In this document: positions 17,245 through 25,530 of the stretch, one piece after another
Layout: every line of letters begins with the position of its first letter
Position numbering within the stretch: the first letter of the stretch is position 1
DNA from: Muribaculaceae bacterium
GTDB taxonomy: Bacteria; Bacteroidota; Bacteroidia; Bacteroidales; Muribaculaceae
Direction of reading: 5' to 3'
Assembly (NCBI GenBank): GCA_017553785.1
Contig: JAFZKD010000028.1
Location: 1-64,000, forward strand
DNA: 64,000 nt
Translations under genes and position numbers: made by a program
The notes under the pieces: generated by a model
The model's database searches: none
What the model was told of the DNA's origin: nothing
Seen by the model: only the letters and a program-made list of their open reading frames with translations

Positions 17245-18411
17245 ATGCTCAGGAAATATATAGGACGGTCTTTCAAGCGCGGGTGCGTTCAGCTCGTGCG
17301 GCGACCCATGTATTTCCTGTTGATCGTCATCATGCCTTTGCTGTGCTGCTGGTTTCTTATGGACCTCATCAAGGATGGCACGGTGCAGAATGTGCCGGTG
17401 GGCATCGTTGATCAGGACAACAGTTCACTGTCGCGTCGCATTTCGCGCAACTTGAACGGTTTCCAGCAGGTCAACATCAGCCATCGCTACAATAACTTTG
17501 CCGAGGCGCGCGATGCCGTGCAGCGCGGCGAGGTGTTGGGTTTCTTCTTCATCCCTGATAACCTGGAGGAATTGGCATTAGGAGGCCGCCAACCGGTTGT
17601 GAGTTTCTATGTGAACTACGCTTATTATGCGCCAGGTTCGATGCAGTACAAGGGTTTCAAGACCATATCTCTGCTCGTCAACGGCGGAATCGTGCAAACG
17701 GCATTGCGCACAGTGGGGTTGACCAATGAGAGAATTGAGTCAGCCTTGGTGCCTTATCAGACTCATGTACACATGATAGGCAACCCGTTCACCAATTATA
17801 ACTATTATCTCAACAGTACGTTTGTGCCCGCCTTCCTGTCGCTGTTCATCCTGCTTGTGACGGCATTCTCCTTAGGACTGGAGCTGAAGTCGGGACTGAG
17901 CCGCCAGTGGCTCAGGACCTCGGGCGACAGCATGTTCCTGGCTTTGGTGGGTAAACTGGTGCCTCAGACGGTGCTGTTTACCGCTGTGGGGTGGTTTCTC
18001 CAGTGGATGATGTTCAGGTGCTACGATTTCCCGCTGAACTGCAATCCCTGGAACATGCTCATAGCGATGTTCCTGCTCGTGGTCGCCAATCAGAGTTTTG
18101 CTGTGCTGATGTTTTGCTTTCTGCCTAACTTCCGCTACGGCACAATGTTGTGCACGCTGCTGGGCGTGGTGTCATTCTCGTTTACCGGTTTTTCCTTGCC
18201 TCAGGAAGCCATGTATCCATGGGTTGAGGCATTGGGATTCGTAGTTCCCATCAAGTATTATTTTCTGATTATGGTGGATCAGGCCCTGAATGGCATCGAC
18301 TTGTATTATTCAAGGTTTTATTATGCTGCCCTCATCGGGTTCACTATCTTGCCCATGCTGTTGTCATGGCGCCTGAAGAAGGAGTGCATGAACCCCATAT
18401 ATGTGCCTTGA
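17245..18411 (+). CDS. ABC-2 type permease
   Basis: A 388-residue inner-membrane protein of the ABC2_membrane_3 type. There is a first helix at about residues 22-40, a periplasmic domain at about 45-185 starting PVGIVDQDNSSLSRRISRNL, then five or so helices to the C-terminus. This is the architecture of YhhJ/YadH-type exporters paired with HlyD adaptors. The next permease gene follows within a few bases, so they are probably translated together as a heterodimer. No ATP-binding gene is in the operon. Confidence 0.88.
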   Translation: MLRKYIGRSFKRGCVQLVRRPMYFLLIVIMPLLCCWFLMDLIKDGTVQNVPVGIVDQDNSSLSRRISRNLNGFQQVNISHRYNNFAEARDAVQRGEVLGFFFIPDNLEELALGGRQPVVSFYVNYAYYAPGSMQYKGFKTISLLVNGGIVQTALRTVGLTNERIESALVPYQTHVHMIGNPFTNYNYYLNSTFVPAFLSLFILLVTAFSLGLELKSGLSRQWLRTSGDSMFLALVGKLVPQTVLFTAVGWFLQWMMFRCYDFPLNCNPWNMLIAMFLLVVANQSFAVLMFCFLPNFRYGTMLCTLLGVVSFSFTGFSLPQEAMYPWVEALGFVVPIKYYFLIMVDQALNGIDLYYSRFYYAALIGFTILPMLLSWRLKKECMNPIYVP

Positions 18412-18415
18412 CGAT

Positions 18416-19672
18416 ATGGCTGAAAAACTGAAACATAGCCGTCTTTTCCTGTGGTTTATTCAGGTGCTGAGAGTGTGCGGACGAGAGTTGCTGCTCGTGT
18501 TCCGCGATTCGGGCGTCGTCATCTTCTTTGTGGTGCTGAATCTCGCTTATCCGGTTTTGTATGCGCTTATTTACAATCCCGAGGTGGCGCGCAACGAGCG
18601 TGTCGTGGTTATTGACGACAACCGCACAGCCTTGAGTCGTGATTTGGTTCGTCGTCTTGATGCCACTCAGGAGGTCGCTGTTGCAGGATATGCCGCCAAC
18701 ATGCAGGAAGCCCAGGAGGCCATGCACCGCAAGGAGTGCTATGGCATTATATACATACCGCGTGATTTTGCTCAATGTGCAGGCCGTGGCGAACAAGCCC
18801 ATGTATCGCTCTATTGCGACATGAGCGTGATGATGCGTTACAAAGCCATGTTTACCGCGCTAGCAGGTGTGACTCAGGCGATGGGAAACGAGAAAATGGC
18901 TGCCGTTGTCGAGCCCGTGCTCAACATGAGTGGTGCCATCGTTGAGAACAGGCAGGTACCTGTGGGCAACCCTGCCATGGGTCTTGCCAGCGCTGTACTG
19001 CTGTTTATTTTGCCCTTGGTCCTGCAGCAGAGTATGATATTGGGTATCGCGATGCTGCATGGCGGTAGCATCGAGCGCCGTCGCCGCAATGGCGGTCGTG
19101 ACCCGATGGCTGTCGAGGCCAGCCCTGGAGCCACCATCATCGGCAAGATGATGTGCCACCAGATCATCTATGTGTTACCTATCATCTATGTGTTGCACTA
19201 TGTGCCGTTGATGTTCGGATTCCCGCAGAACGGCAATATATTGCACATCATCTGCTTGGTAGTGCCGTTTGTCATCGCTGTCTCGTTCATGGGACAGACG
19301 CTGTCGGCCGTTGTCAACGAGCGCGAGAGTGTATTCCTGCTCTTTGTGTTCTCGTCGGTTATTTTTATTTTCCTCGCGGGCGTATCTTGGCCCCGTTACC
19401 TGATGTCGAGATTCTGGTGGCTCGTGGGTGACTGTGTACCCAGTACATGGATGGCCAATGGCTACGTACTCATGCAGACCAATGGCGCTACACTCTATCA
19501 AGTGCAGCACTACTACTGGATGTTGTGGCTACAGGTGCCCGTGATGTTTATCCTGGCCTATTTGGTTGAGCGCTTTGTCAACCGCCGCCGTTACCGCTCC
19601 TGGATTGCAGCCAGCGAAGACAACCCCAATGTCCTCACCCGAATCGAACTCGCCAAAAACGGCGTCGGCTAA
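18416..19672 (+). CDS. ABC-2 type permease, second subunit
   Basis: A 418-residue paralogue of the preceding permease: first helix about residues 32-54, a periplasmic domain (RVVVIDDNRTALSRDLVRRL at its start), then a C-terminal helix bundle ending in a basic tail. The ATG at 18416 lies just after the upstream stop; an ATG at 18401 would overlap it by 11 bases, and neither has a strong ribosome site. A segment RRRNGGRDPM in the cytoplasmic loop is typical of the family. It presumably forms the transport pore with the preceding subunit. Confidence 0.87.
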   Translation: MAEKLKHSRLFLWFIQVLRVCGRELLLVFRDSGVVIFFVVLNLAYPVLYALIYNPEVARNERVVVIDDNRTALSRDLVRRLDATQEVAVAGYAANMQEAQEAMHRKECYGIIYIPRDFAQCAGRGEQAHVSLYCDMSVMMRYKAMFTALAGVTQAMGNEKMAAVVEPVLNMSGAIVENRQVPVGNPAMGLASAVLLFILPLVLQQSMILGIAMLHGGSIERRRRNGGRDPMAVEASPGATIIGKMMCHQIIYVLPIIYVLHYVPLMFGFPQNGNILHIICLVVPFVIAVSFMGQTLSAVVNERESVFLLFVFSSVIFIFLAGVSWPRYLMSRFWWLVGDCVPSTWMANGYVLMQTNGATLYQVQHYYWMLWLQVPVMFILAYLVERFVNRRRYRSWIAASEDNPNVLTRIELAKNGVG

Positions 19673-19720
19673 CTCTCCCTTCTTTTTTCAGTTATCTCAG
19701 TCCTCTCCGTTTTATCAGGT

Positions 19721-19751
19721 TTTGAAAAACGAAGAAAAAGCCTTACTTTTG
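19721..19751 (+). promoter_or_regulatory. Sigma-ABfr promoter for the phosphopantetheinyl transferase gene
   Basis: TTTG (19721-19724), 19 bases, then TACTTTTG (19744-19751), with the ATG 20 bases further on. A full consensus match. Confidence 0.8.
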
Positions 19752-19770
19752 CGCTGTAATTAAGGAACTA

Positions 19771-20403
19771 ATGGTAATTACATCAAAAGAACTGTCCCTG
19801 TTTTTGTGGCGTCTTGAGGAAGAGACTCCGCAACTGCTGGCGTTGTGTCGAGAGGCGGGCATTCCTGTCGAGGACTTGATGGAACTTCCGGTCAAGCGGC
19901 AGCGCGAGCGGGCGGCAGAGCGGTTGCTGCTGCGGGAGGCTTTTGGTCGGCCCGTGACCTTGACCCACACAGAGCAAGGGGCGCCGATGGTTGAGGACAG
20001 TGACGTGAATGTGAGTTTTTCCCATACCCGCCAATTGGTTGTGCTGGCTTGCAGCCGTGAGCACGTCATCGGTGTGGATGCCGAGCAAGTTGACCGCCAC
20101 CAAGTTCTCAAAGTGCGTGACAAGTACCTCAACGACAAAGAAAAACAGTTCATCGCCCCTGATGACCTGGCAGCCCACATCATCGCCTGGACGGCCAAAG
20201 AGGCCATTATCAAGGCCGAGCGCAACAGCGCCCTGGACTGGACTAACGGCATTACCTTATATCCCTTCACGCCTGATGGTCTAGAGCAAGGGGAAATCAC
20301 CTTTGCCGCGCGATGCGGCGATAAACGTTACCGACTGACGGGCCGTCTCGTTGATGGGCACTATATCACTCTTGCCACCGAAACGGACAGGGAGGTGCAA
20401 TAA
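19771..20403 (+). CDS. 4'-phosphopantetheinyl transferase superfamily protein
   Basis: A 210-residue Sfp-type enzyme, which moves phosphopantetheine from CoA to a carrier-protein serine. The magnesium site is visible as GVDAEQ (D103, E105) and the second motif as WTAKEAIIKA (W140, E144, K148); VSFSHTRQLV (81-90) is the CoA-side motif. It has its own promoter. The carrier protein cannot be identified here; acyl carrier protein of fatty acid synthesis is the default candidate. Confidence 0.9.
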   Translation: MVITSKELSLFLWRLEEETPQLLALCREAGIPVEDLMELPVKRQRERAAERLLLREAFGRPVTLTHTEQGAPMVEDSDVNVSFSHTRQLVVLACSREHVIGVDAEQVDRHQVLKVRDKYLNDKEKQFIAPDDLAAHIIAWTAKEAIIKAERNSALDWTNGITLYPFTPDGLEQGEITFAARCGDKRYRLTGRLVDGHYITLATETDREVQ

Positions 20404-20440
20404 ACAAGCCCGAATATCGTTATATTGTTACAAACCAAAT

Positions 20441-20475
20441 GTGTGTTTCTAATAGGATGATCTCATTAAACACAC
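20441..20475. promoter_or_regulatory. Inverted repeat upstream of the PorU gene
   Basis: GTGTGTTT (20441-20448) and AAACACAC (20468-20475) are perfect inverted repeats 19 bases apart, ending 16 bases before the ATG. It could be an operator or a leader hairpin that affects translation. Confidence 0.35.
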
Positions 20476-20491
20476 GATAATATATACAACA

Positions 20492-23400
20492 ATGATTAGA
20501 TATTTTCAATATTTTTCCAGATTGGCAGTGTTATTGCTGGTGGCTAGTTGCGTACTTACTTCCAATGCGCTGGACCAGAGTTTTTATGCCCAATCGAGCA
20601 AACTCTCGAGTGGAAAATGGGTGAAAATCTCGGTTTCTGAGAGCGGAATCTATCAGATTACAGCCGACGATATACGCAGTTGGGGTTTGGGTAGCGATTT
20701 GTCCCAGATCCATGTTTTTGGCTACGGCGGCGCACCCTTGAGCGAGATCATGAGAGATGACAATTATGCCGATGACCTGCCGCAGATGCCCATCGTTCGC
20801 ACGAATGACGCCATCCTGTTTTATGGTCAGGGAATTGTAACATGGAAATACCTGAGCCCGAGCATCCCTCAGTTACAGGTGCAGCATCCCTACTCGAAAC
20901 AAAGTATCTATTTTGTGACGAATGACAGCCGTTTTTCTGATATCGAAATAACCCAGGGAGAGACTAATCCTACAGGAAGCGTGATGACCACATACACAGG
21001 TCGCATGTTCCATGAGCAGGATATCATAAACCCGGGTGAGGCGGGCCGCGCATTCCTGGGCGAGAATTTCCTCAACAATAAGAGTCAGACCTTCAAGTTT
21101 ACCCTTGATGGTCTGGTTGAAGGAAGCACGGTGAAAGTCTTGACCATTTTTGGCGCACAAACGTCCAAGACTACCAGCACGATTTCTTATGCCTATAATG
21201 GAAAGAGCCTGCCAACCACTGATAATGATATGATTGGTGGGGCTCCATCACTGGCTCATGACCACTATCTCACTACCAGTACCGCTGGAACGAAGCAATT
21301 TGTGCTTGAAGGAACCAAGGATCTAAATTACACGGTCACCTACTCAAACAACGGTACGGCTTATCTGGCCCGCCTGGACTATATCACTGTCAACTATGAA
21401 CGCGAGTTGGAAATGGGTGGCAGCAGTCTCGTTTTTGGTCTTGATAATGCTAGCAAGGGAAAGCGATACCATATTGCTGGAGCCTCGGCTTCCACTCGTG
21501 TTTGGGATGTGACCTTGCCTTTCGCCCCGGTTCAGATGAACACCAGCGTTGCTGAAGGCTCGGTGGAGTTTACTCCCGACGTCATGGGTCGCAGGGAATT
21601 TGTGGCTTTTAATGAAACGGGATCATTTTTGCGTCCTAAATTGTTTGCCGAGGTGACGAATCAGGACATCCACAGCGAACCCACCCCCGATATGATTATC
21701 CTTGCCCCCAGTGCCTATCTTGAGCAGGCTCGCCGTGTGGCAGCCTTGCATGAGAAAGTCGACAAGTTCCGTGTGCTGGTGCTCGACCATGAGAAGGTGT
21801 TCAACGAGTTCTCCAGCGGAATGCGTGACGCAATGGCCTACCGTAGGTTGTGCAAGATGTTCTTTGATCGCGGCATGAGTGAAGATGGCCACAAGTTGGG
21901 CTACCTCTTGCTGATGGGCGCGGGAAGTTATGATAACCGCTTGATCGGCACTAACAGTACGGTGCTTGATTATCCCAGTTTGCTCACATGGCAAAGCGAG
22001 AGAGGTGACCGAGAGGACTATTCGATCACTACCGACGACTATTACGGTCTCTTGAATGACGGTAGCGGAATCGGCAATCAAGAGAAATTGAGCATTGCTG
22101 TGGGCCGTATGCCTGTCAAGAGCGTTGCCGATGCGCGCACAGCGGTCAACAAGTTGGAGAAATATGTGACAAAACCAGCCTATGGAGCTTGGAAAAACCA
22201 GGCGCTCGTTGTTGCCGATGACGGGAATGGTGGCATTCACATGGAACACTCTGATTCATTGATTTGTAGCGCCCGTAGAAATGGCGGCCAAGATATCGTG
22301 TTCAACAGGATTTATATTGATGCGTTTGAGTCAGTGAGCAATGGCGGTTCGCGCTATTATCCTGGTGCCCGCGAAAAGATGTTCTCTAAACTCAACGAGG
22401 GCGTTTTGTGGTGGAACTACATCGGTCACGCCAGCACGCAGAACTGGACCGGCGAGGGTCTGATGATGCGTTCGGACGTCGAGACCCAACTTTTTTATAA
22501 GCATTTGCCTGTTTTGTATGCCGCTACTTGCGAGTACAGCCGTTTTGATGGTGCGACGTTGTCAAGTGGTGAACGCATTTTCATGAATGCCAATGGTGGA
22601 GCAATAGCAGTGCTGTGTCCTGCCCGTTTGGCTTACATCACCGAGAATGGCTATCTGAGCTATGCTGTAGGCAAATATATGTTCTCACAGGATGAGTCGG
22701 GTAAGCCCCGCCGAATAGGTGACATCATGCGTTTGTCCAAAAACGAGGTGTGCACATCTACGACCGACAATTACCGTCGTTTCTTCGTTCTTGGTGACCC
22801 GGCGATGCGTCTTGCCTATGCGCCTTATTCGGCTAAGATCGAGAAGATTAACGGTCAGCCGGTTGACGATGAGAATATGCCGGTTTTCAAAGCGCGTGGA
22901 CAAGTGGAATTCAGTGGTAAGATTGTGAACCATAAGGGTGAATTGGTGTCCAATTTTGATGGCGCGATCATTTCTACACTATTCGGCCCTGAGCAGTCTG
23001 TGACAACCCACGGCTACAGCAGTAAAGACGAAGGGAGTGCTCCGTTTACTTACGATGACCGTCCTAACCGCCTCGCTATCAATGTGGATACGGTGATTGG
23101 TGGCGAGTTCACCGTGCGCATCATCATACCCAGCGAAGTGGATAATGAGTATGACGATTACAGTCCGTCGCTGATCAATCTCTATGCCTATGACCGCCGC
23201 GACACAATTGATGCAAAAGGAACTAACAGCAGTTTCTATATCTATGGCTACGAGGAGGAGCAGGCGACCGACACGATTGGTCCCAAAATCATCGTTATGG
23301 GTCTCAACAGCGAGGAATTTGTTGATGGAAGCGACGTGAATGAGTCCCCCTTGCTGTTAGCCACAGTCAGTGACGAGAGCGGTGTGAATTTCTCATCGGC

Positions 23401-23938
23401 AGGAATCGGTCACAACATGTCGCTTACCCTTGACGGTTCAACCAGCTACAATGACCTCGTTAGCTATTATACACCGTCGTTTGCCGAGGAGGGCACATTG
23501 GGTGATATCCGTTACCAGTTGAATGACCTTTCACCGGGTTTGCATACGTTGAGGCTGCGTGTCTGGGATGTGTATAACAACGTGGGAGAGAAGACGATAA
23601 GCTTCAATGTCGTCCGTGGTTTGGCTCCTGAAATCGGAGAGGTGTATGCGACTTCCAATCCTGCCAGCATAGAAACCTCATTCTATGTGAAACACAACCG
23701 TCCCGACGCGGTGGTGAACGTCACCATCGAGGTCTATGACTTGATGGGCCGCATGGTGTGGTCATCCTCTCAATCGGCTCGAAGCGACATGTACACTTCG
23801 ATACCTGTCACTTGGGATCTCGTCGATTTGAATGGACGTCGTGTACCTCGTGGAATCTATGTCTATCGGGCTACTATCTCGACCGACGGAATCCAGGAAG
23901 CCACTGTGGGTAAGAAACTGGCTGTCACGGGAGATTAA
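20492..23938 (+). CDS. porU: Type IX secretion system sortase PorU
   Basis: A 1,148-residue C25 (gingipain-fold) protein of PorU length. PorU is the surface transpeptidase that removes the C-terminal signal of T9SS cargo and attaches the cargo to A-LPS. A signal peptide (about 1-26) is followed by the PorU N-terminal domain (SGKWVKISVSESGIYQIT). The catalytic pair is H646 in NYIGHASTQNW and C680 in AATCEYSRFDG. The C-terminus has the PorU-type tail: FYVKHNRPDAVVNVTIEVYD, WDLVDLNGRRVPRGIYVYRA, KKLAVTG. Of the five related genes here this one best fits the canonical sortase, because it alone has the TCEYSRFD active-site sequence. A strong terminator follows it. Confidence 0.85.
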   Translation: MIRYFQYFSRLAVLLLVASCVLTSNALDQSFYAQSSKLSSGKWVKISVSESGIYQITADDIRSWGLGSDLSQIHVFGYGGAPLSEIMRDDNYADDLPQMPIVRTNDAILFYGQGIVTWKYLSPSIPQLQVQHPYSKQSIYFVTNDSRFSDIEITQGETNPTGSVMTTYTGRMFHEQDIINPGEAGRAFLGENFLNNKSQTFKFTLDGLVEGSTVKVLTIFGAQTSKTTSTISYAYNGKSLPTTDNDMIGGAPSLAHDHYLTTSTAGTKQFVLEGTKDLNYTVTYSNNGTAYLARLDYITVNYERELEMGGSSLVFGLDNASKGKRYHIAGASASTRVWDVTLPFAPVQMNTSVAEGSVEFTPDVMGRREFVAFNETGSFLRPKLFAEVTNQDIHSEPTPDMIILAPSAYLEQARRVAALHEKVDKFRVLVLDHEKVFNEFSSGMRDAMAYRRLCKMFFDRGMSEDGHKLGYLLLMGAGSYDNRLIGTNSTVLDYPSLLTWQSERGDREDYSITTDDYYGLLNDGSGIGNQEKLSIAVGRMPVKSVADARTAVNKLEKYVTKPAYGAWKNQALVVADDGNGGIHMEHSDSLICSARRNGGQDIVFNRIYIDAFESVSNGGSRYYPGAREKMFSKLNEGVLWWNYIGHASTQNWTGEGLMMRSDVETQLFYKHLPVLYAATCEYSRFDGATLSSGERIFMNANGGAIAVLCPARLAYITENGYLSYAVGKYMFSQDESGKPRRIGDIMRLSKNEVCTSTTDNYRRFFVLGDPAMRLAYAPYSAKIEKINGQPVDDENMPVFKARGQVEFSGKIVNHKGELVSNFDGAIISTLFGPEQSVTTHGYSSKDEGSAPFTYDDRPNRLAINVDTVIGGEFTVRIIIPSEVDNEYDDYSPSLINLYAYDRRDTIDAKGTNSSFYIYGYEEEQATDTIGPKIIVMGLNSEEFVDGSDVNESPLLLATVSDESGVNFSSAGIGHNMSLTLDGSTSYNDLVSYYTPSFAEEGTLGDIRYQLNDLSPGLHTLRLRVWDVYNNVGEKTISFNVVRGLAPEIGEVYATSNPASIETSFYVKHNRPDAVVNVTIEVYDLMGRMVWSSSQSARSDMYTSIPVTWDLVDLNGRRVPRGIYVYRATISTDGIQEATVGKKLAVTGD

Positions 23939-24013
23939 TCGGTAGTCATCCAACAAATAAATTGTCATCCACTGGGTTTTAGTGGGTAGGAGAAATCCAT
24001 GGCAAATCTTTTT

Positions 24014-24041
24014 ACAAGCGCCAATCGGCGCTTGTTTTTTT
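24014..24041 (+). terminator. Rho-independent terminator after porU
   Basis: ACAAGCGCC (24014-24022), loop AATC, GGCGCTTGT (24027-24035), then a T-run. It isolates porU from rex. Confidence 0.92.
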
Positions 24042-24173
24042 CTTCTGTAGTGAGGTGAACGTGAGGAGACTTCTTGGAGACACTTCGCCAATCTCAAGGC
24101 ATAACATTTGTTAAAAAAGGCTCGAAACCCAATAAAATATGTGGTAATTTACTCATTATTAGAAAAAATGCGG

Positions 24174-24181
24174 TAATTTTG
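24174..24181 (+). promoter_or_regulatory. -7 box for rex
   Basis: TAATTTTG matches TAnnTTTG 30 bases before the ATG at 24212. The upstream element is only TTTA (24148-24151), 22 bases away. Confidence 0.5.
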
Positions 24182-24211
24182 GCGGTTATTTGTATTCTGA
24201 ATAGAGCTGAA

Positions 24212-24868
24212 ATGAAGAGTAGCGAGAATAGGACAATTCTTCCTGAACCCACTATCAGGCGCTTGCCATGGTATCTTTCCTATGTGCGAATGCTTGATAA
24301 TCTGCATGTTGAATATGTGTCTTCAACGCAGATTTCTAACGAACTCAATGTGCAATCCTCACAGATTGCCAAGGACTTGTCTTTTCTCAATATTCGCGGT
24401 AAGACACGCATTGGATACGAGGTTCATAGCCTGGTGACCGAGTTGGAGGACTTCTTGGGTTTCAATGAGCATCACGATGCTGTGGTCATTGGAACCGGTA
24501 GTCTGGGCACGGCCCTCATGCAGGATCATGGTTTGGAGAATTATGGATTGAATATCGTGGCCGGCTTTGACGTGCGCAGCGAGGTGATCGGCAAATATCT
24601 GGGCGGTATTCCTGTCTATGATATTAGCGAACTCTCGGATTGGCAACGTGAACATGCCGTCTCCATCGCTATCTTGACTGTGCCTGTTGAGCGGGCCCAA
24701 ACCACCGCCGACCTGGCTATTGCCAGCGGAATGACCGCTTTGTGGAACTTTACTCCTTACCGCATTAAAGCGCCCGACGATGTCGTCATCGCCAACACTT
24801 CCATCTATGCCCATTTGGCAATTATCTATAACAGGATGCACAATACAAGCACTGAGTCAAAGAAGTAA
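24212..24868 (+). CDS. rex: Redox-sensing transcriptional repressor Rex
   Basis: A 218-residue NADH/NAD+-sensing repressor, the usual length for Rex. The ATG at 24212 is chosen because the -7 box lies at 24174-24181 and upstream in-frame codons would add 46 residues of non-family sequence. The winged helix covers about 8-75 (TIRRLPWYLSYVRMLDN; SSQIAKDLSFL), and the Rossmann site is VVIGTGSLGTALM (91-103). A C-terminal helix (NTSIYAHLAIIYNRM) is the domain-swapped dimer helix. Rex controls fermentation and respiration genes; its targets are not evident here. Confidence 0.93.
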   Translation: MKSSENRTILPEPTIRRLPWYLSYVRMLDNLHVEYVSSTQISNELNVQSSQIAKDLSFLNIRGKTRIGYEVHSLVTELEDFLGFNEHHDAVVIGTGSLGTALMQDHGLENYGLNIVAGFDVRSEVIGKYLGGIPVYDISELSDWQREHAVSIAILTVPVERAQTTADLAIASGMTALWNFTPYRIKAPDDVVIANTSIYAHLAIIYNRMHNTSTESKK

Positions 24869-24904
24869 CCGTTTCTTGAACAAGTAAAACAAATTTTGAG
24901 CTGA

Positions 24905-25477
24905 ATGAAGGTCTTAGGCTTTACAGGTAACTACATCACTGAGGACGTTCCCCAGTGTTTCCTCATGGCCGATTCATCGATTCTGTTTAATGGCAGACCT
25001 TTCTTCGTGCCCGATTTCGCTCAGCGTTTTGTGGCTACTCCAACGATTGTGGTGCGCACCGGCAGGTTGGGCAAGTGTATCGCTCCCAAGTTTGCCCATC
25101 GCTACTGGGACGCTTTCACTGCAGGATTCACCGTTCAGGCCCAGCGCAGTGATGACGAGCGCCTGGTAGTGCTTGACCAGGCGTTTGACGGTGCCGCGAT
25201 TGTGGGTGATTGGGTGCTGACCTCTGAGGTTGAAGACCCGATGCATTCGGTCGTTCAAGTGATGGTCAATGGAGAGGTCGTGTCGAGGACTTGCCTCTCT
25301 GACATGCGCCACTCGATTGATGACCTGTTGGCTGGCGTGAGCACGCGTTGCAGCATCAAGATGGGCGACCTGTTGTTCACTGGTGCCACCGCTCCGGGCC
25401 ATCGGCTGGTGCCAGGCGATTGCTTGACAGCAAGCATCGGTGATAACCAGGTGCTGGATATAAAAGTGAGATTGTAA
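24905..25477 (+). CDS. FAH-fold (fumarylacetoacetate hydrolase family) protein
   Basis: A 190-residue protein similar to the short Bacteroidetes members of the fumarylacetoacetase/HpcE fold: LFNGRPFFVPDFAQRF at the N-terminus, LGKCIAPKFAHRYWDAFTAG in the middle, and MRHSIDDLL ... GDLLFTGATAPGHRLVPGD at the end. The usual acidic metal-binding triad is hard to place, so activity is uncertain. It lies 36 bases after rex, probably in the same operon, and 53 bases before the next C25 gene with no terminator between, so it may lead the transcript into the peptidase array. Confidence 0.72.
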   Translation: MKVLGFTGNYITEDVPQCFLMADSSILFNGRPFFVPDFAQRFVATPTIVVRTGRLGKCIAPKFAHRYWDAFTAGFTVQAQRSDDERLVVLDQAFDGAAIVGDWVLTSEVEDPMHSVVQVMVNGEVVSRTCLSDMRHSIDDLLAGVSTRCSIKMGDLLFTGATAPGHRLVPGDCLTASIGDNQVLDIKVRL

Positions 25478-25530
25478 ACAAGATATAGATACAACCATTG
25501 TTTTGAAAATAACTAAAACATTAACAAGAT

